From JAAZNF01 sp964561025 (GTDB taxonomy: Bacteria > Myxococcota > B64-G9), in the NCBI GenBank assembly GCA_964561025.1, contig CAZLNM010000006.1, positions 1 through 64,000 on the forward strand: a stretch of DNA of 64,000 nucleotides, written 5' to 3'. The position numbers were made by a program, and so were the translations under genes. Of this stretch, positions 41,946 to 49,925 are shown piece after piece. Under the pieces are notes generated by a model. It was not told the DNA's origin, ran no database searches, and worked only from the letters and a program-made list of their open reading frames with translations. The stretch's first letter is position 1, and each line of letters opens with the position of its first letter.

Positions 41946-42959
41946 TCAGAATCGAATCTGGCGGCGTTCGATCTCATCGGCCAGCGCCTCGGTGAAGGCG
42001 AGGGCCTCCGGCCGGGCCAGGTGCGAGCCGTCGTAGCAGGGGAGTCTGGCCATGGCGGGAACATCCAAGAAATGAATCGCCGGCGCCCCGACGCGCTCCG
42101 TCAGCCGATCCCAGAAGCGCGCGCGGGGATAGCGCTCCTCGTCGAGCCGCCAGTGCTCGCCGCAGGTGGGCAGGCGCAATAGCACCACCCGGGCGCCGCG
42201 CTGTTGCAGGCGGTCAATGACGGAACGCAAGCGCTCGCCGAGCGTGAAATACGCGGCCTCGTTCACCGGGCCCGCCGCGGCGTAGAGCTGCCGCAGGCGA
42301 GCGAGGCGCCACTCGGTGAGCCGCGCAAAGTCGATCCGCTCCGGGTCCACCGCGCGGGAGCGGTCCGGGAACGTGTGCAACCAGAGCGGTGGCGGCAGGC
42401 GCCCCTCGCCGAGCAGGAACTGGAGCACGCGCAGAAAGCTCGCGTTGGGATTGGCGCTGGCGAGCAGCCGCTGGCGCTCGGTGGCGATTTTCCGGTGGAC
42501 CCGGCGGTCGAACGACCACTGGTGGTGGTAATGCGCCACGTACTCGGCCTGGCCGGGCCAGTCCTTCTCGGTGAGGGTGGACTCGACCAGCGAAAGAAGG
42601 ATCAGGCCCCGGAACTCCTCGTCGTTCGCCAGGTCTTCCAGCGCGGCGAACGGGGCGGCACCGTCCACGGCCAGCTGGATCACCCTGCGCCCGTGCAGGC
42701 GCTCGGAAAGCCGCGCCGGGACGATGCCGAGCTGGATGCGGGAGCTTCCCAGCAGCACCACCACATCCTCTCCGGTCGCCTGCTCGCGCCACTCGCTCCA
42801 CAGGTCGGCGTCGTCCACCAGCTCGGGCGTGTGGCCTCGCTCGCGCAGGAACGCCTCCCAGCCGGTGAGCATCGCTCCGGCCAAAATCAGCGCAAGAAGC
42901 CAGGCGCGGCCCCAGCGGGAACCGCCGCAGGAATCAGAACTGGAAGTAAATGAACGCAC
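41946..42959 (-). CDS. SGNH-hydrolase-like protein (AlgX/AlgJ/DltD type), partner of MBOAT
   Basis: About 337 residues from a GTG at 42959, overlapping the end of the MBOAT gene by 26 bases. One N-terminal membrane helix (about 19-35) is followed by a periplasmic domain with the SGNH block I (VVLLGSSRIQLG, nucleophile Ser) and the C-terminal D-x-x-H dyad in CYDGSHLARPEA. Proteins of this kind accept acyl groups from MBOAT proteins and attach them to polysaccharide or teichoic acid. A nearby GTG/ATG could be used instead, but the reading frame is clear. It probably works with the next gene and the polysaccharide enzyme at 36-39 kb. Confidence 0.78.
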   Translation of the reverse strand: MRSFTSSSDSCGGSRWGRAWLLALILAGAMLTGWEAFLRERGHTPELVDDADLWSEWREQATGEDVVVLLGSSRIQLGIVPARLSERLHGRRVIQLAVDGAAPFAALEDLANDEEFRGLILLSLVESTLTEKDWPGQAEYVAHYHHQWSFDRRVHRKIATERQRLLASANPNASFLRVLQFLLGEGRLPPPLWLHTFPDRSRAVDPERIDFARLTEWRLARLRQLYAAAGPVNEAAYFTLGERLRSVIDRLQQRGARVVLLRLPTCGEHWRLDEERYPRARFWDRLTERVGAPAIHFLDVPAMARLPCYDGSHLARPEALAFTEALADEIERRQIRF

Positions 42960-44355
42960 GGTCCCTTCCCGGCATGGTGCAGATGAAAAAAACGAGAACC
43001 GAGAGCACCAGCGCCCGCGCCCACCACGGTGCGCGCTCGCAAACATCCGCCAGTCTCCGGCGGCGCAACCAGACGTGGCAGGCCACCAGGCCGAGCATGC
43101 AGGCCAACGCCGCCACCACATCGGCCGGGGCGGGGGTGCCGGTCCCGTCGGCATCGCCGGCGCCCACCATGGCTCCGGCGATTTCCAGCGCCCGCGGCAG
43201 GGTGCGGGCCCGGAAGAACACCCAGGTCCAACACACCGCCGCCAGCGTGCCCAGCCCGAGCAGCAGGCGCACCGCCGGACGCCGCCACACCGTGCAGCCG
43301 CCCGCGATGCGTACGAGGGCGCGCTCGATGATCAACCACGCTCCGTGCAGGCCGCCCCAGAGCACGTAGGTCCAGTTGGCGCCGTGCCACAGGCCGCCGA
43401 GCAGCATGGTCATCATGCGGTTGGCGTGCGCGCGCAGCTCGCCGCGGCGGTTCCCGCCCAGCGGGATGTACAGGTAATCGCGAAGCCACGAGGAGAGCGA
43501 GGTGTGCCAGCGGCGCCAGAAGTCGGAGAAGCCGATGGCCGCGTAGGGCGCGCGGAAGTTCTCGGGCAAATGGAATCCCAGGCAGGCGGCCGCGCCCAGG
43601 GCGATGGCCGAGTAGCCGGCGAAGTCGCAGTAGATCTGGCCGGCGAAGGCGATGGCGCCCACCCAGGCGGTGGCCGGGCTCACCGTCCCGCCGTCGAAGA
43701 CGGCCTCGGCCACCGGCGCCATCACCCCGTCGGCGAGCACGGACTTCAGAAAAACCCCGAGCGTGATGAGGGCCAGGCCGAAACCCAGCGCCTGGTCGGA
43801 CGGCTTCTTCGGCTCGGCGAGCTGGGGCAAGAACTCCGCCGCCCGCACGATGGGCCCGGCCACGAGCTGGGGAAAGAAGGCCACGTACAGGGCGTAGTCC
43901 AGGACCGAGCGGGCGGGCGCGAGCCGGCCCCGGTAGATGTCGATGGTGTAGGAGAGGGTCTGGAAGGTATAGAAGGAGATGCCCACCGGCAGCACCGCGG
44001 ACAGCGGCTCGGCGGAGAACGGCACCCCGAGCTGCCCGAACAGGCGCGAGAGGTTTTCGAAGAGGAACCCCGAGTACTTGAAGGCGCCGAGCAGCCCGAG
44101 GTTGAACACCAGGCTCGTAGAGAGCAGCAAGCGGCGGCGCGGCACAGAGGTCTGGGCGGCGATCCAGCGGCCGAGGAACCAGTCGGCGGCGGTCGAGGCG
44201 AACAGCAGCGAGAGGTACTGCCACTTCCAGGCGGCGTAGAAGCCGTACGAGGCGACCAGGAAGAAGGCCTTGCGCGCCGTCCAGGGCAGCGGCAGCCGCT
44301 GGAACGCCCACACCACAGCGAAGAACAGAGCGAAGGTGAAGGAGGTAAACGTCAT
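42934..44355 (-). CDS. MBOAT-family O-acyltransferase (AlgI/DltB-like)
   Basis: 473 residues with about ten membrane helices. I chose the ATG at 44355 (MTFTSFTFALFFAVVW); a TTG at 44397 would add fourteen non-hydrophobic residues. Family motifs include FKYSGFLFENL, LPVGISFYTFQTLSYTID, YVAFFPQLVAGPIVR and RRWHTSLSSWLRDYLYIPLGG with the catalytic-type His. Such enzymes pass acetyl groups across the membrane for O-acetylation of exopolysaccharide. It is overlapped by the SGNH gene, a common pairing. Confidence 0.92.
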   Translation of the reverse strand: MTFTSFTFALFFAVVWAFQRLPLPWTARKAFFLVASYGFYAAWKWQYLSLLFASTAADWFLGRWIAAQTSVPRRRLLLSTSLVFNLGLLGAFKYSGFLFENLSRLFGQLGVPFSAEPLSAVLPVGISFYTFQTLSYTIDIYRGRLAPARSVLDYALYVAFFPQLVAGPIVRAAEFLPQLAEPKKPSDQALGFGLALITLGVFLKSVLADGVMAPVAEAVFDGGTVSPATAWVGAIAFAGQIYCDFAGYSAIALGAAACLGFHLPENFRAPYAAIGFSDFWRRWHTSLSSWLRDYLYIPLGGNRRGELRAHANRMMTMLLGGLWHGANWTYVLWGGLHGAWLIIERALVRIAGGCTVWRRPAVRLLLGLGTLAAVCWTWVFFRARTLPRALEIAGAMVGAGDADGTGTPAPADVVAALACMLGLVACHVWLRRRRLADVCERAPWWARALVLSVLVFFICTMPGRDRAFIYFQF

Positions 44356-44453
44356 GCCGCGCCCCGTTCGGATATCATTCTCACCCTGGAAAGACAACTA
44401 ACGGCCGGCAATTCCAGACCCCGAGAATCCCAGCGCCAATTCCGGGGAATTCC

Positions 44454-44467
44454 GGGGGCCTGTCCCC
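44454..44467. repeat. Short palindromic repeat (GGGGCCTGTCCCC family), copy A
   Basis: GGGGGCCTGTCCCC followed by CCCCAATGTTTG, lying upstream of atoE. Related copies occur at 48662, 49280, 53405 and 61555, four of five between genes. Confidence 0.8.
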
Positions 44468-44552
44468 AAGGTATCCCCAATGTTTGTTCTTTTGTTTCAT
44501 CGAGTTACCTGCTGGTTGTGATGGGCCGGAAGACGTGCTAGAGGCATGGCCC

Positions 44553-45971
44553 ATGATCGAGGAACGCCCGAGCAGGTTGGGCCGGCTGGCCGAGCGCTTC
44601 GTAAGTTTTGCCGAACGCTGGGTCCCCGACGCCTTCGTGTTCGCCCTGGTGGCCACGGTGCTGGTCTTTTTGCTGGGCGTGACCGCGGGCGGGGCGGGGC
44701 TGACCCAGATGGTGCAGAGCTGGGGCAAGGGCTTCTGGGAGCTCATCCCCTTCACCATGCAGATGGCGCTCATCATCATCACCGGCTACGTGCTGGCGAG
44801 CTCGCGGCCGGTCTTCCGGCTCATCGCCTGGCTGGCCGGCCGGCCCCGGAGCGCGAAAAGCGCCACGGTCATGGTGGCGGTCTTCGCCATGCTCTCGAGC
44901 TGGCTGAACTGGGGATTCTCGCTCATCTTCTCGGCCATCCTGGCCCGCGAGGTGGCGCGCCGCGTGCAAGGCACCGACTACCGCCTGCTGGCCGCCTCGA
45001 GCTTCCTCGGCCTCGGCAGCATCTGGGCCCAGGGGCTCTCGGGCTCGGCCGCGCTCCAGATGACCACCCCCGGCGCGCTCCAACCGGCCATCCGCGACAT
45101 CGTGGCCGCGGGCGGTCTCGTCCCCGGCGGCATGATCCCGCTTCGGCACACCATCTTCCTGTGGCAGAGCCTGGTGTCGGTCGCGGTGGAGGTGCTCGTC
45201 GTGGCCGTGGTCATCTGGCTGATCGTGCCGCGCCCCGAGCGAGCCCGGAGCGCCGAGAGCCTGGGCGTTACGCTCGGCCCGCCGCCGGGGAGCGAACCGG
45301 CGCCGCACCCGGCCCCCCAGCCGGGCGAATGGCTGGAGCGCACGCCGTACCTTACGCTGCTCGTCGTGGCGCTGGGGTTTTCCTACCTCGTCGGGGTGTT
45401 CGCCTCGACCGACGACGTGCTGGGCGCCATCAACCTGAACACCATCAACCTGGCCTTCCTCATGCTGGGGTTCTTGCTCCACTGGACCCCGGCCCGCCTG
45501 ATGCGGGCGGTGCGCGAGGCCACCGGCGCGGGGTGGGGGGTGCTGCTGCAGTTCCCGTTCTACGCCGGCATCGTGGGCATGATCGTGTACACCGGGCTCA
45601 ACCACAAGATCGCCGAGTTCTTCGTCTCGGTCTCCGACCCGGTGACGTACCCGCCGCTGGTCTCGCTGTACTCGACCGTGCTCGGGGTGTTCGTCCCCTC
45701 GGGCGGCTCCAAGTGGGTGATCGAGGCGCCCTACGTCATGCAGGCGGCGCACTCGCTCCAGGTCCACCTGGGCTGGATGGTGGCGGTGTACGACCTCGGC
45801 GAGGCCCTGGCCAACCTGGTCCAGCCCTTCTGGATGCTGCCGGTGCTGTCGATCTTCGGCCTGCGCGCCCGGGACGTCATGGGGTTCACCTTCGTGGTGT
45901 TCCTGGTCTTGCTGCCGGTGGTGTTGCTCCTGGTCACCGTGCTCTCGCTGACGTTGCCGTACCCGCTGTAG
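44553..45971 (+). CDS. atoE: AtoE-family short-chain fatty acid transporter
   Basis: 472 residues with about ten to twelve membrane helices. The ATG at 44553 (MIEERPSRLGRLAERF) has GAGG eight bases upstream. The family pattern is seen in FVFALVATVLVFLLG, WGKGFWELIPFTMQMALIIITGYVLA, SSWLNWGFSLIFSAILARE and FVPSGGSKWVIEAPYV. AtoE takes up short-chain fatty acids such as acetoacetate or butyrate. It does not overlap the genes around it; the acyl-CoA ligase 0.9 kb downstream could activate imported acids, which is only context. Confidence 0.88.
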   Translation: MIEERPSRLGRLAERFVSFAERWVPDAFVFALVATVLVFLLGVTAGGAGLTQMVQSWGKGFWELIPFTMQMALIIITGYVLASSRPVFRLIAWLAGRPRSAKSATVMVAVFAMLSSWLNWGFSLIFSAILAREVARRVQGTDYRLLAASSFLGLGSIWAQGLSGSAALQMTTPGALQPAIRDIVAAGGLVPGGMIPLRHTIFLWQSLVSVAVEVLVVAVVIWLIVPRPERARSAESLGVTLGPPPGSEPAPHPAPQPGEWLERTPYLTLLVVALGFSYLVGVFASTDDVLGAINLNTINLAFLMLGFLLHWTPARLMRAVREATGAGWGVLLQFPFYAGIVGMIVYTGLNHKIAEFFVSVSDPVTYPPLVSLYSTVLGVFVPSGGSKWVIEAPYVMQAAHSLQVHLGWMVAVYDLGEALANLVQPFWMLPVLSIFGLRARDVMGFTFVVFLVLLPVVLLLVTVLSLTLPYPL

Positions 45972-45998
45972 GGCGGCCGCCGGGGGCCGAGATTCCTC

Positions 45999-46026
45999 TT
46001 GACAGTTTTGAACATATGCTCATAAT
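45999..46026 (+). promoter_or_regulatory. Sigma-70-type promoter overlapping a palindromic operator
   Basis: TTGACA (45999-46004) and CATAAT (46021-46026) are spaced by 16 bases. The near-perfect palindrome TGAACATATGCTCA (46009-46022; one mismatched pair) overlaps the spacer and the first base pairs of the -10 element. This placement suits a repressor or a redox-type regulator. The DUF134 protein encoded 20 bp downstream has an HTH and may bind here (inference). Confidence 0.7.
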
Positions 46027-46046
46027 AGGCGCTGGAGGTCGGAGCC

Positions 46047-46430
46047 ATGCCCAGACCCTTTTGCTACCGCCGCGTCGGTCAGACCCCGGCCGCGAGCATC
46101 TTCAAACCCATCGGCATCCCGGTGGTGGAGCTGGAGGAGGTGGTCATGACGCTGGACGAGTTCGAGGCGCTGCGCCTGTCCGACCTGGACGGGTTGTACC
46201 AGGAGCAGGTGGCCGAGCGCATGCAGGTGTCGCGGCCCACCGTGGGGCGCATCCTGGAGTCGGCCCGCCGCAAGGTGGCGGAGGCGCTGGTGCACGGCAA
46301 GGCGCTGCGCATCGAGGGCGGCCCGGTGCGCATCCCGGAGAAGGGCAGGGGACGGGGCCGCTGCTGCCGGCGCGGCCGGCGAGGACCGATGGAAAAGGCG
46401 AAAAACCCAAGAGAGGAGAATCCCCAATGA
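46047..46430 (+). CDS. DUF134-family HTH protein
   Basis: 127 residues of the DUF134 family: MPRPFCYRRVG, FKPIGIP, VVMTLDEFEALRLSDLDG and an HTH resembling sigma region 4 (YQEQVAERMQVSRPTVGRIL, ESARRKVAEAL). GGAGG lies before the ATG. The C-terminus is basic (GRCCRRGRRG). The family is thought to regulate iron-sulfur or metal cofactor genes and commonly lies beside NifX/NifB-like genes, as it does here with a four-base overlap. Confidence 0.9.
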   Translation: MPRPFCYRRVGQTPAASIFKPIGIPVVELEEVVMTLDEFEALRLSDLDGLYQEQVAERMQVSRPTVGRILESARRKVAEALVHGKALRIEGGPVRIPEKGRGRGRCCRRGRRGPMEKAKNPREENPQ

Positions 46431-46798
46431 AGATCTGTATTCCGGTGGAAGGCGATCAGGGGCTCGATAGCGTATTATGCGCGCACTTCGGCTCGGCGCC
46501 GCTGTTTCTCATCGTGGACACCGAGAGCTCGGCCTGCCGCGCGGTGAAGAATCGCAACCAGCACCACGGCCACGGCATGTGCATGCCGCTCGCGTCGCTC
46601 CAGGGAGAAGAGCTGGACGCCATCGCGGTGGGCGGCATCGGCATGGGCGCGCTGAACAAGCTCAGGGCGGCGGGGATCCGGGTGTACCTGGCCGAGCAGG
46701 ACACCGCCGGCGAGGTGGTGAAGGCCCTTTCGGCGGGGACGCTCAAGGAGGTGGATCCCGGCCAGGCCTGCGCCCACCACCGGCACGGGCAGTGCTGA
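46427..46798 (+). CDS. NifX/NifB-like dinitrogenase iron-molybdenum cofactor domain protein
   Basis: 123 residues of the NifB/NifX/NafY fold: MKICIPVEGDQGLDS, CAHFGSAPLFLIVD and a His-rich loop (NQHHGHGMCMP), then VGGIGMGALNKLRAAGIRVYL. The C-terminus is CAHHRHGQC, likely metal-binding. GAGAGGAG precedes the ATG, which overlaps the DUF134 stop. Proteins like this bind iron-sulfur or Fe-Mo clusters, or function in MRP/ORP-type complexes in anaerobes. No nitrogenase gene is in the window. Confidence 0.9.
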   Translation: MKICIPVEGDQGLDSVLCAHFGSAPLFLIVDTESSACRAVKNRNQHHGHGMCMPLASLQGEELDAIAVGGIGMGALNKLRAAGIRVYLAEQDTAGEVVKALSAGTLKEVDPGQACAHHRHGQC

Positions 46799-46860
46799 CG
46801 GTTGTCTCCGGGCGGGTTTGCTGATATGGGCAACTCATCAAACCCCTCCGGAGGCAGAGC

Positions 46861-48576
46861 ATGTACGAGCAGAAACCCTGGTTGAAGTTCTACGGGCACG
46901 TCCCCGAGCACATCGACTACCCCCGCGTCACGCTCTACCAGGCGCTCCGCGCCACCGCCGAGAAGAACCCGGCCGCCATCGCCACCGACTTCTTCGGCCG
47001 CACCGCGACCTACGGGGAGCTGATCGCCAGCATCGACCAGTGCGCCCGGGCCCTGCATGCGCTGGGGCTGCGCGCGGGCGATAGGATCACCATCTCCATG
47101 CCCACCTCGCCGCAGGGGATCGTGTGCTTCTACGCCGTAAACAAGCTGGGGGCGATCTCCAGCATGATCCACCCCCTGTCCCCGGCCAAGGAGGTGGCCT
47201 TCTACCTCAAGGTGAGCAAGAGCCGCATGGCGCTCACCCTGGACGCCTTCTACCCGGTGTTCGCCGAGGCCATGCGCGAGCAGCAGATCGAGACGCTGAT
47301 CCTGGCGCGCATCCCCGACGAGCTGCCCTTTCCCATGAACCTGCTCTTCTCGCTCACCAAGGGCCGCAAGATCAAGAAGGTCCCGCCCGATGCGCGGGTG
47401 CGCTGGTGGAAGCCGCTCATGGCCGGCGCCTATTCCGAGCCGCCGCCAAACGACATGAAGACCGACGACCTGGCCGCCATCCTCTACAGCGGCGGCACCA
47501 CCGGCACCCCCAAGGGCATCATGCTCTCCAACATGAACTTCATCTCCCAGGGCATGATGTCCGCCGCCTGGGGCAAGATCGGCGACGCCGACTCGATGCT
47601 GGCCATCCTGCCCATCTTCCACGGCTTCGGCCTGGGGGTGTGCATCAACGCGGTGCTCATGGGCGGGGGTAAGTCCATCCTGGTGCCGACCTTCACCGCC
47701 GAGACGGTGGCGAAGCTCATCCGCAAGAAGAGGCCCTCGTTCATCGTCGGTGTGCCGACTCTCTACGAGGCGCTCACCCGCAACCCGGACTTCCTTGGGG
47801 CCGATCTGCGCTGCCTGCGGGGCGCCTTCTGCGGCGCGGACCGGCTGCCGCGCGCGGTGAAGGAGGCCTTCGAGGAGATCTGCCGCCGCTCGGGCGCGGA
47901 CATCAAGCTCCTCGAGGGCTACGGACTCACCGAGGCGGTCACCGCCATCATGTGCATGCCCGTCACCGGCTACCGCGAGGGGAGCATCGGCATCCCGTTC
48001 TCCGACATGCTGGCCAAGGTGGTGAAGATCGGCACCACCGAAGAAGCCGCGCTCGGCGAGGAGGGCGAGATCTGCATAAGCGGCCCGGCCGTCATGCTGG
48101 GGTACCTCGACCAGCCCGAGGAGACCGCGGCCACCTTGAAGCGCCACGCCGACGGGCGGGTGTGGCTGCACACCGGGGACATCGCCACCATGGACGCCGA
48201 CGGGTACTTCTACTTTCGGCTGCGCCTGAAGAGGATGATCAAGAGCTCCGGCATGAACGTGTACCCCTCCCAGGTCGAGGAGGTGCTGTGCCGCCACCCG
48301 GAGGTGCAGCAGGCGTGCGTGATCGGCGTCCCCGACCAGGCCCAGGTGGAGCGGGTGAAGGCCTTCGTGGTGCTGCGCGATCCGGCCGCCGCCGGGCCCG
48401 AGATGCAGGAGAAGCTCATCGCCCACTGCCGCGAGCACCTCATCAAGTGGAGCTGCCCGCGCGAGATCGAGTTCCGCTGCGAGCTTCCCTGCACCCGCAT
48501 CGGAAAGATCGACTTTAAGAAGCTCACCGACGAGGAGATTTCCAAGATCAAGGCTTGCAAGGAGAAGCAGGCCTAG
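46861..48576 (+). CDS. AMP-forming acyl-CoA synthetase
   Basis: 571 residues of the ANL adenylating superfamily. GGAGG precedes the ATG. The P-loop-like motif is ILYSGGTTGTPKGIMLSN (A3), followed by EGYGLTEAV (A5), VWLHTGDIATMDADGYF (A7), the hinge KRMIKSSGMNVYPSQVEEV and the catalytic Lys in RIGKIDFKKL (A10). Residues 185-215 are basic and hydrophobic (NLLFSLTKGRKIKKV), resembling fatty acyl-CoA ligases. It probably activates medium- or long-chain fatty acids. The exact substrate is unknown. Confidence 0.92.
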   Translation: MYEQKPWLKFYGHVPEHIDYPRVTLYQALRATAEKNPAAIATDFFGRTATYGELIASIDQCARALHALGLRAGDRITISMPTSPQGIVCFYAVNKLGAISSMIHPLSPAKEVAFYLKVSKSRMALTLDAFYPVFAEAMREQQIETLILARIPDELPFPMNLLFSLTKGRKIKKVPPDARVRWWKPLMAGAYSEPPPNDMKTDDLAAILYSGGTTGTPKGIMLSNMNFISQGMMSAAWGKIGDADSMLAILPIFHGFGLGVCINAVLMGGGKSILVPTFTAETVAKLIRKKRPSFIVGVPTLYEALTRNPDFLGADLRCLRGAFCGADRLPRAVKEAFEEICRRSGADIKLLEGYGLTEAVTAIMCMPVTGYREGSIGIPFSDMLAKVVKIGTTEEAALGEEGEICISGPAVMLGYLDQPEETAATLKRHADGRVWLHTGDIATMDADGYFYFRLRLKRMIKSSGMNVYPSQVEEVLCRHPEVQQACVIGVPDQAQVERVKAFVVLRDPAAAGPEMQEKLIAHCREHLIKWSCPREIEFRCELPCTRIGKIDFKKLTDEEISKIKACKEKQA

Positions 48577-48661
48577 ATCCGCATAGGGATCAGGGCATGA
48601 ACCCCGGCGCCGCAGATTGAACCGCCGCGCGAACGCGGGGCCGAAGGAATCACGGAATCAC

Positions 48662-48674
48662 GGGGCCTGTCCCC
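48662..48674. repeat. Short palindromic repeat (GGGGCCTGTCCCC family), copy B
   Basis: GGGGCCTGTCCCC, followed by AATGTTTTCCCAATGTTT, immediately upstream of murB. Confidence 0.85.
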
Positions 48675-48715
48675 AATGTTTTCCCAATGTTTTATTGCAA
48701 AAACAGGGTCTTGGA

Positions 48716-49738
48716 ATGATCGAGGTGAAGACTGACCAACCGCTGCGCGCGCACAACACCTTCGGGCTGGACGCCCGGGCGGAGCGGTTCTGCAAGGTGT
48801 CGAGCGAAGAGGAGCTCGCCGAGGTGCTGCGGCGGGCCGACCTCTACCGGCATGGCCTGTACGTGCTCGGCGCCGGCTCGAACGTCCTTCTGGCGGGGGA
48901 TCTTCCGGGGCTCACCCTGGCCGTCGCCGTCCCCGGGATCGAGGTCGTCTCGGAGAGCGAAGCAGATTGCCTGGTCCGGGTCGGGGCGGGTGTCGCCTGG
49001 CACGACCTCGTCTCCTGGTCGGTGGCGAGAGGGCTTTCGGGCCTCGAGGCGCTCGCGCTCATCCCCGGCAGCGCGGGCGCGGCGCCCGTACAGAACGTCG
49101 GCGCCTATGGCTCCGAGGCCGCCGATGTCCTCGAGTCCGTCGAGGGTCTTTCCGTCCCCGGCGGCAACGCCATCCGGCTCTCTCGCGCCGAGTGCCGCCT
49201 CGGCTACCGCGACAGCGTCTTCAAGCACGAGCTCGCGAACAAAATCATCATCTGCCGCGTGCACTTGCGCCTGAAAAAGCACGGGCCTGTCCCCGTGACG
49301 CACAGGGCTCTTTCGGACGAGCTCGCCGCCGCGGGGATCTCGAATCCTACCGGAGAGGACGTCTTCGAGGCCGTGATTCGCATCCGGCGGCGGAAGCTGC
49401 CCGATCCGGCGGTGGTCGGCAATGCCGGAAGCTTCTTCAAGAATCCACTCATCTCATCGGACCAGGCAAGAAGGCTCATGGACGAAGAACCGAAACTCCC
49501 GGCCTATCCGGAGAAGGACGCTCGGGTGAAAGTCCCGGCCGGTTGGCTCATCGAGCGGGCGGGATTTTTGGGCGCGCGGCGGGGACGCTGCGGCGTCTTC
49601 GAGAAGAACGCTCTGGTCATCGTGAACCTCGGCGGCGCCACGGCGGGCGAGATCCTCGAACTCGCCTCGGAGATCCAGGAGCGGGTGCGCGCGCTGTTCG
49701 GGGTTGCGCTCGAGCGCGAGGTCGTCGTTCTGCCCTGA
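48716..49738 (+). CDS. murB: UDP-N-acetylenolpyruvoylglucosamine reductase
   Basis: 340 residues, the E. coli-like type I length. MurB reduces the enolpyruvyl group of UDP-GlcNAc-enolpyruvate to make UDP-MurNAc. The ATG at 48716 begins MIEVKTDQPLRAHNTFGLDARA. FAD-binding motifs are LGAGSNVLLAG and LALIPGSAGAAPVQNVGAYG; the catalytic Ser lies in GNAGSFFKNP, the type I YRDS motif is present, and VPAGWLIERAGFLGARRG leads to the end. A copy of the palindromic repeat lies in frame at 49280-49297 and encodes HGPVPV. A terminator follows. Confidence 0.95.
   Translation: MIEVKTDQPLRAHNTFGLDARAERFCKVSSEEELAEVLRRADLYRHGLYVLGAGSNVLLAGDLPGLTLAVAVPGIEVVSESEADCLVRVGAGVAWHDLVSWSVARGLSGLEALALIPGSAGAAPVQNVGAYGSEAADVLESVEGLSVPGGNAIRLSRAECRLGYRDSVFKHELANKIIICRVHLRLKKHGPVPVTHRALSDELAAAGISNPTGEDVFEAVIRIRRRKLPDPAVVGNAGSFFKNPLISSDQARRLMDEEPKLPAYPEKDARVKVPAGWLIERAGFLGARRGRCGVFEKNALVIVNLGGATAGEILELASEIQERVRALFGVALEREVVVLP
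49280..49297. repeat. Palindromic repeat copy inside murB
   Basis: CACGGGCCTGTCCCCGTG: perfect arms CACGGG/CCCGTG around the shared GGGCCTGTCCCC core. It is in frame with murB and adds no stop. The local reading HGPVPV lies between conserved MurB segments. Confidence 0.8.
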
Positions 49739-49778
49739 TGAAGTTTGCGGCCGGCTCATCATCCGACAAACTCTGCCG

Positions 49779-49806
49779 AAATCCGGACAGGCTGTCCGGA
49801 TTTTTT
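49779..49806 (+). terminator. Rho-independent terminator after murB
   Basis: AAATCCGGACA (49779-49789) and TGTCCGGATTT (49793-49803) form an 11-bp stem with a three-base loop, followed by T residues. The same CCGGAC/GTCCGG core occurs in the terminator before recA. Confidence 0.92.
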
Positions 49807-49925
49807 CTTTGCCGCAACTTTGGAAGTTTTTGCTGATCGATAATCGCAAACAAATCAGCCAGATACTCGAATCAGCCGGCACGGCCCGCTTTTTGCAAAA
49901 AATTGGAGCAGAGGAGGGAGGAAAC

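Noticed and set aside
46427..46798. Evidence for nitrogen fixation
   Set aside because: NifX/NifB-like single-domain proteins are widespread in organisms without nitrogenase, and no nif structural gene is in the window.
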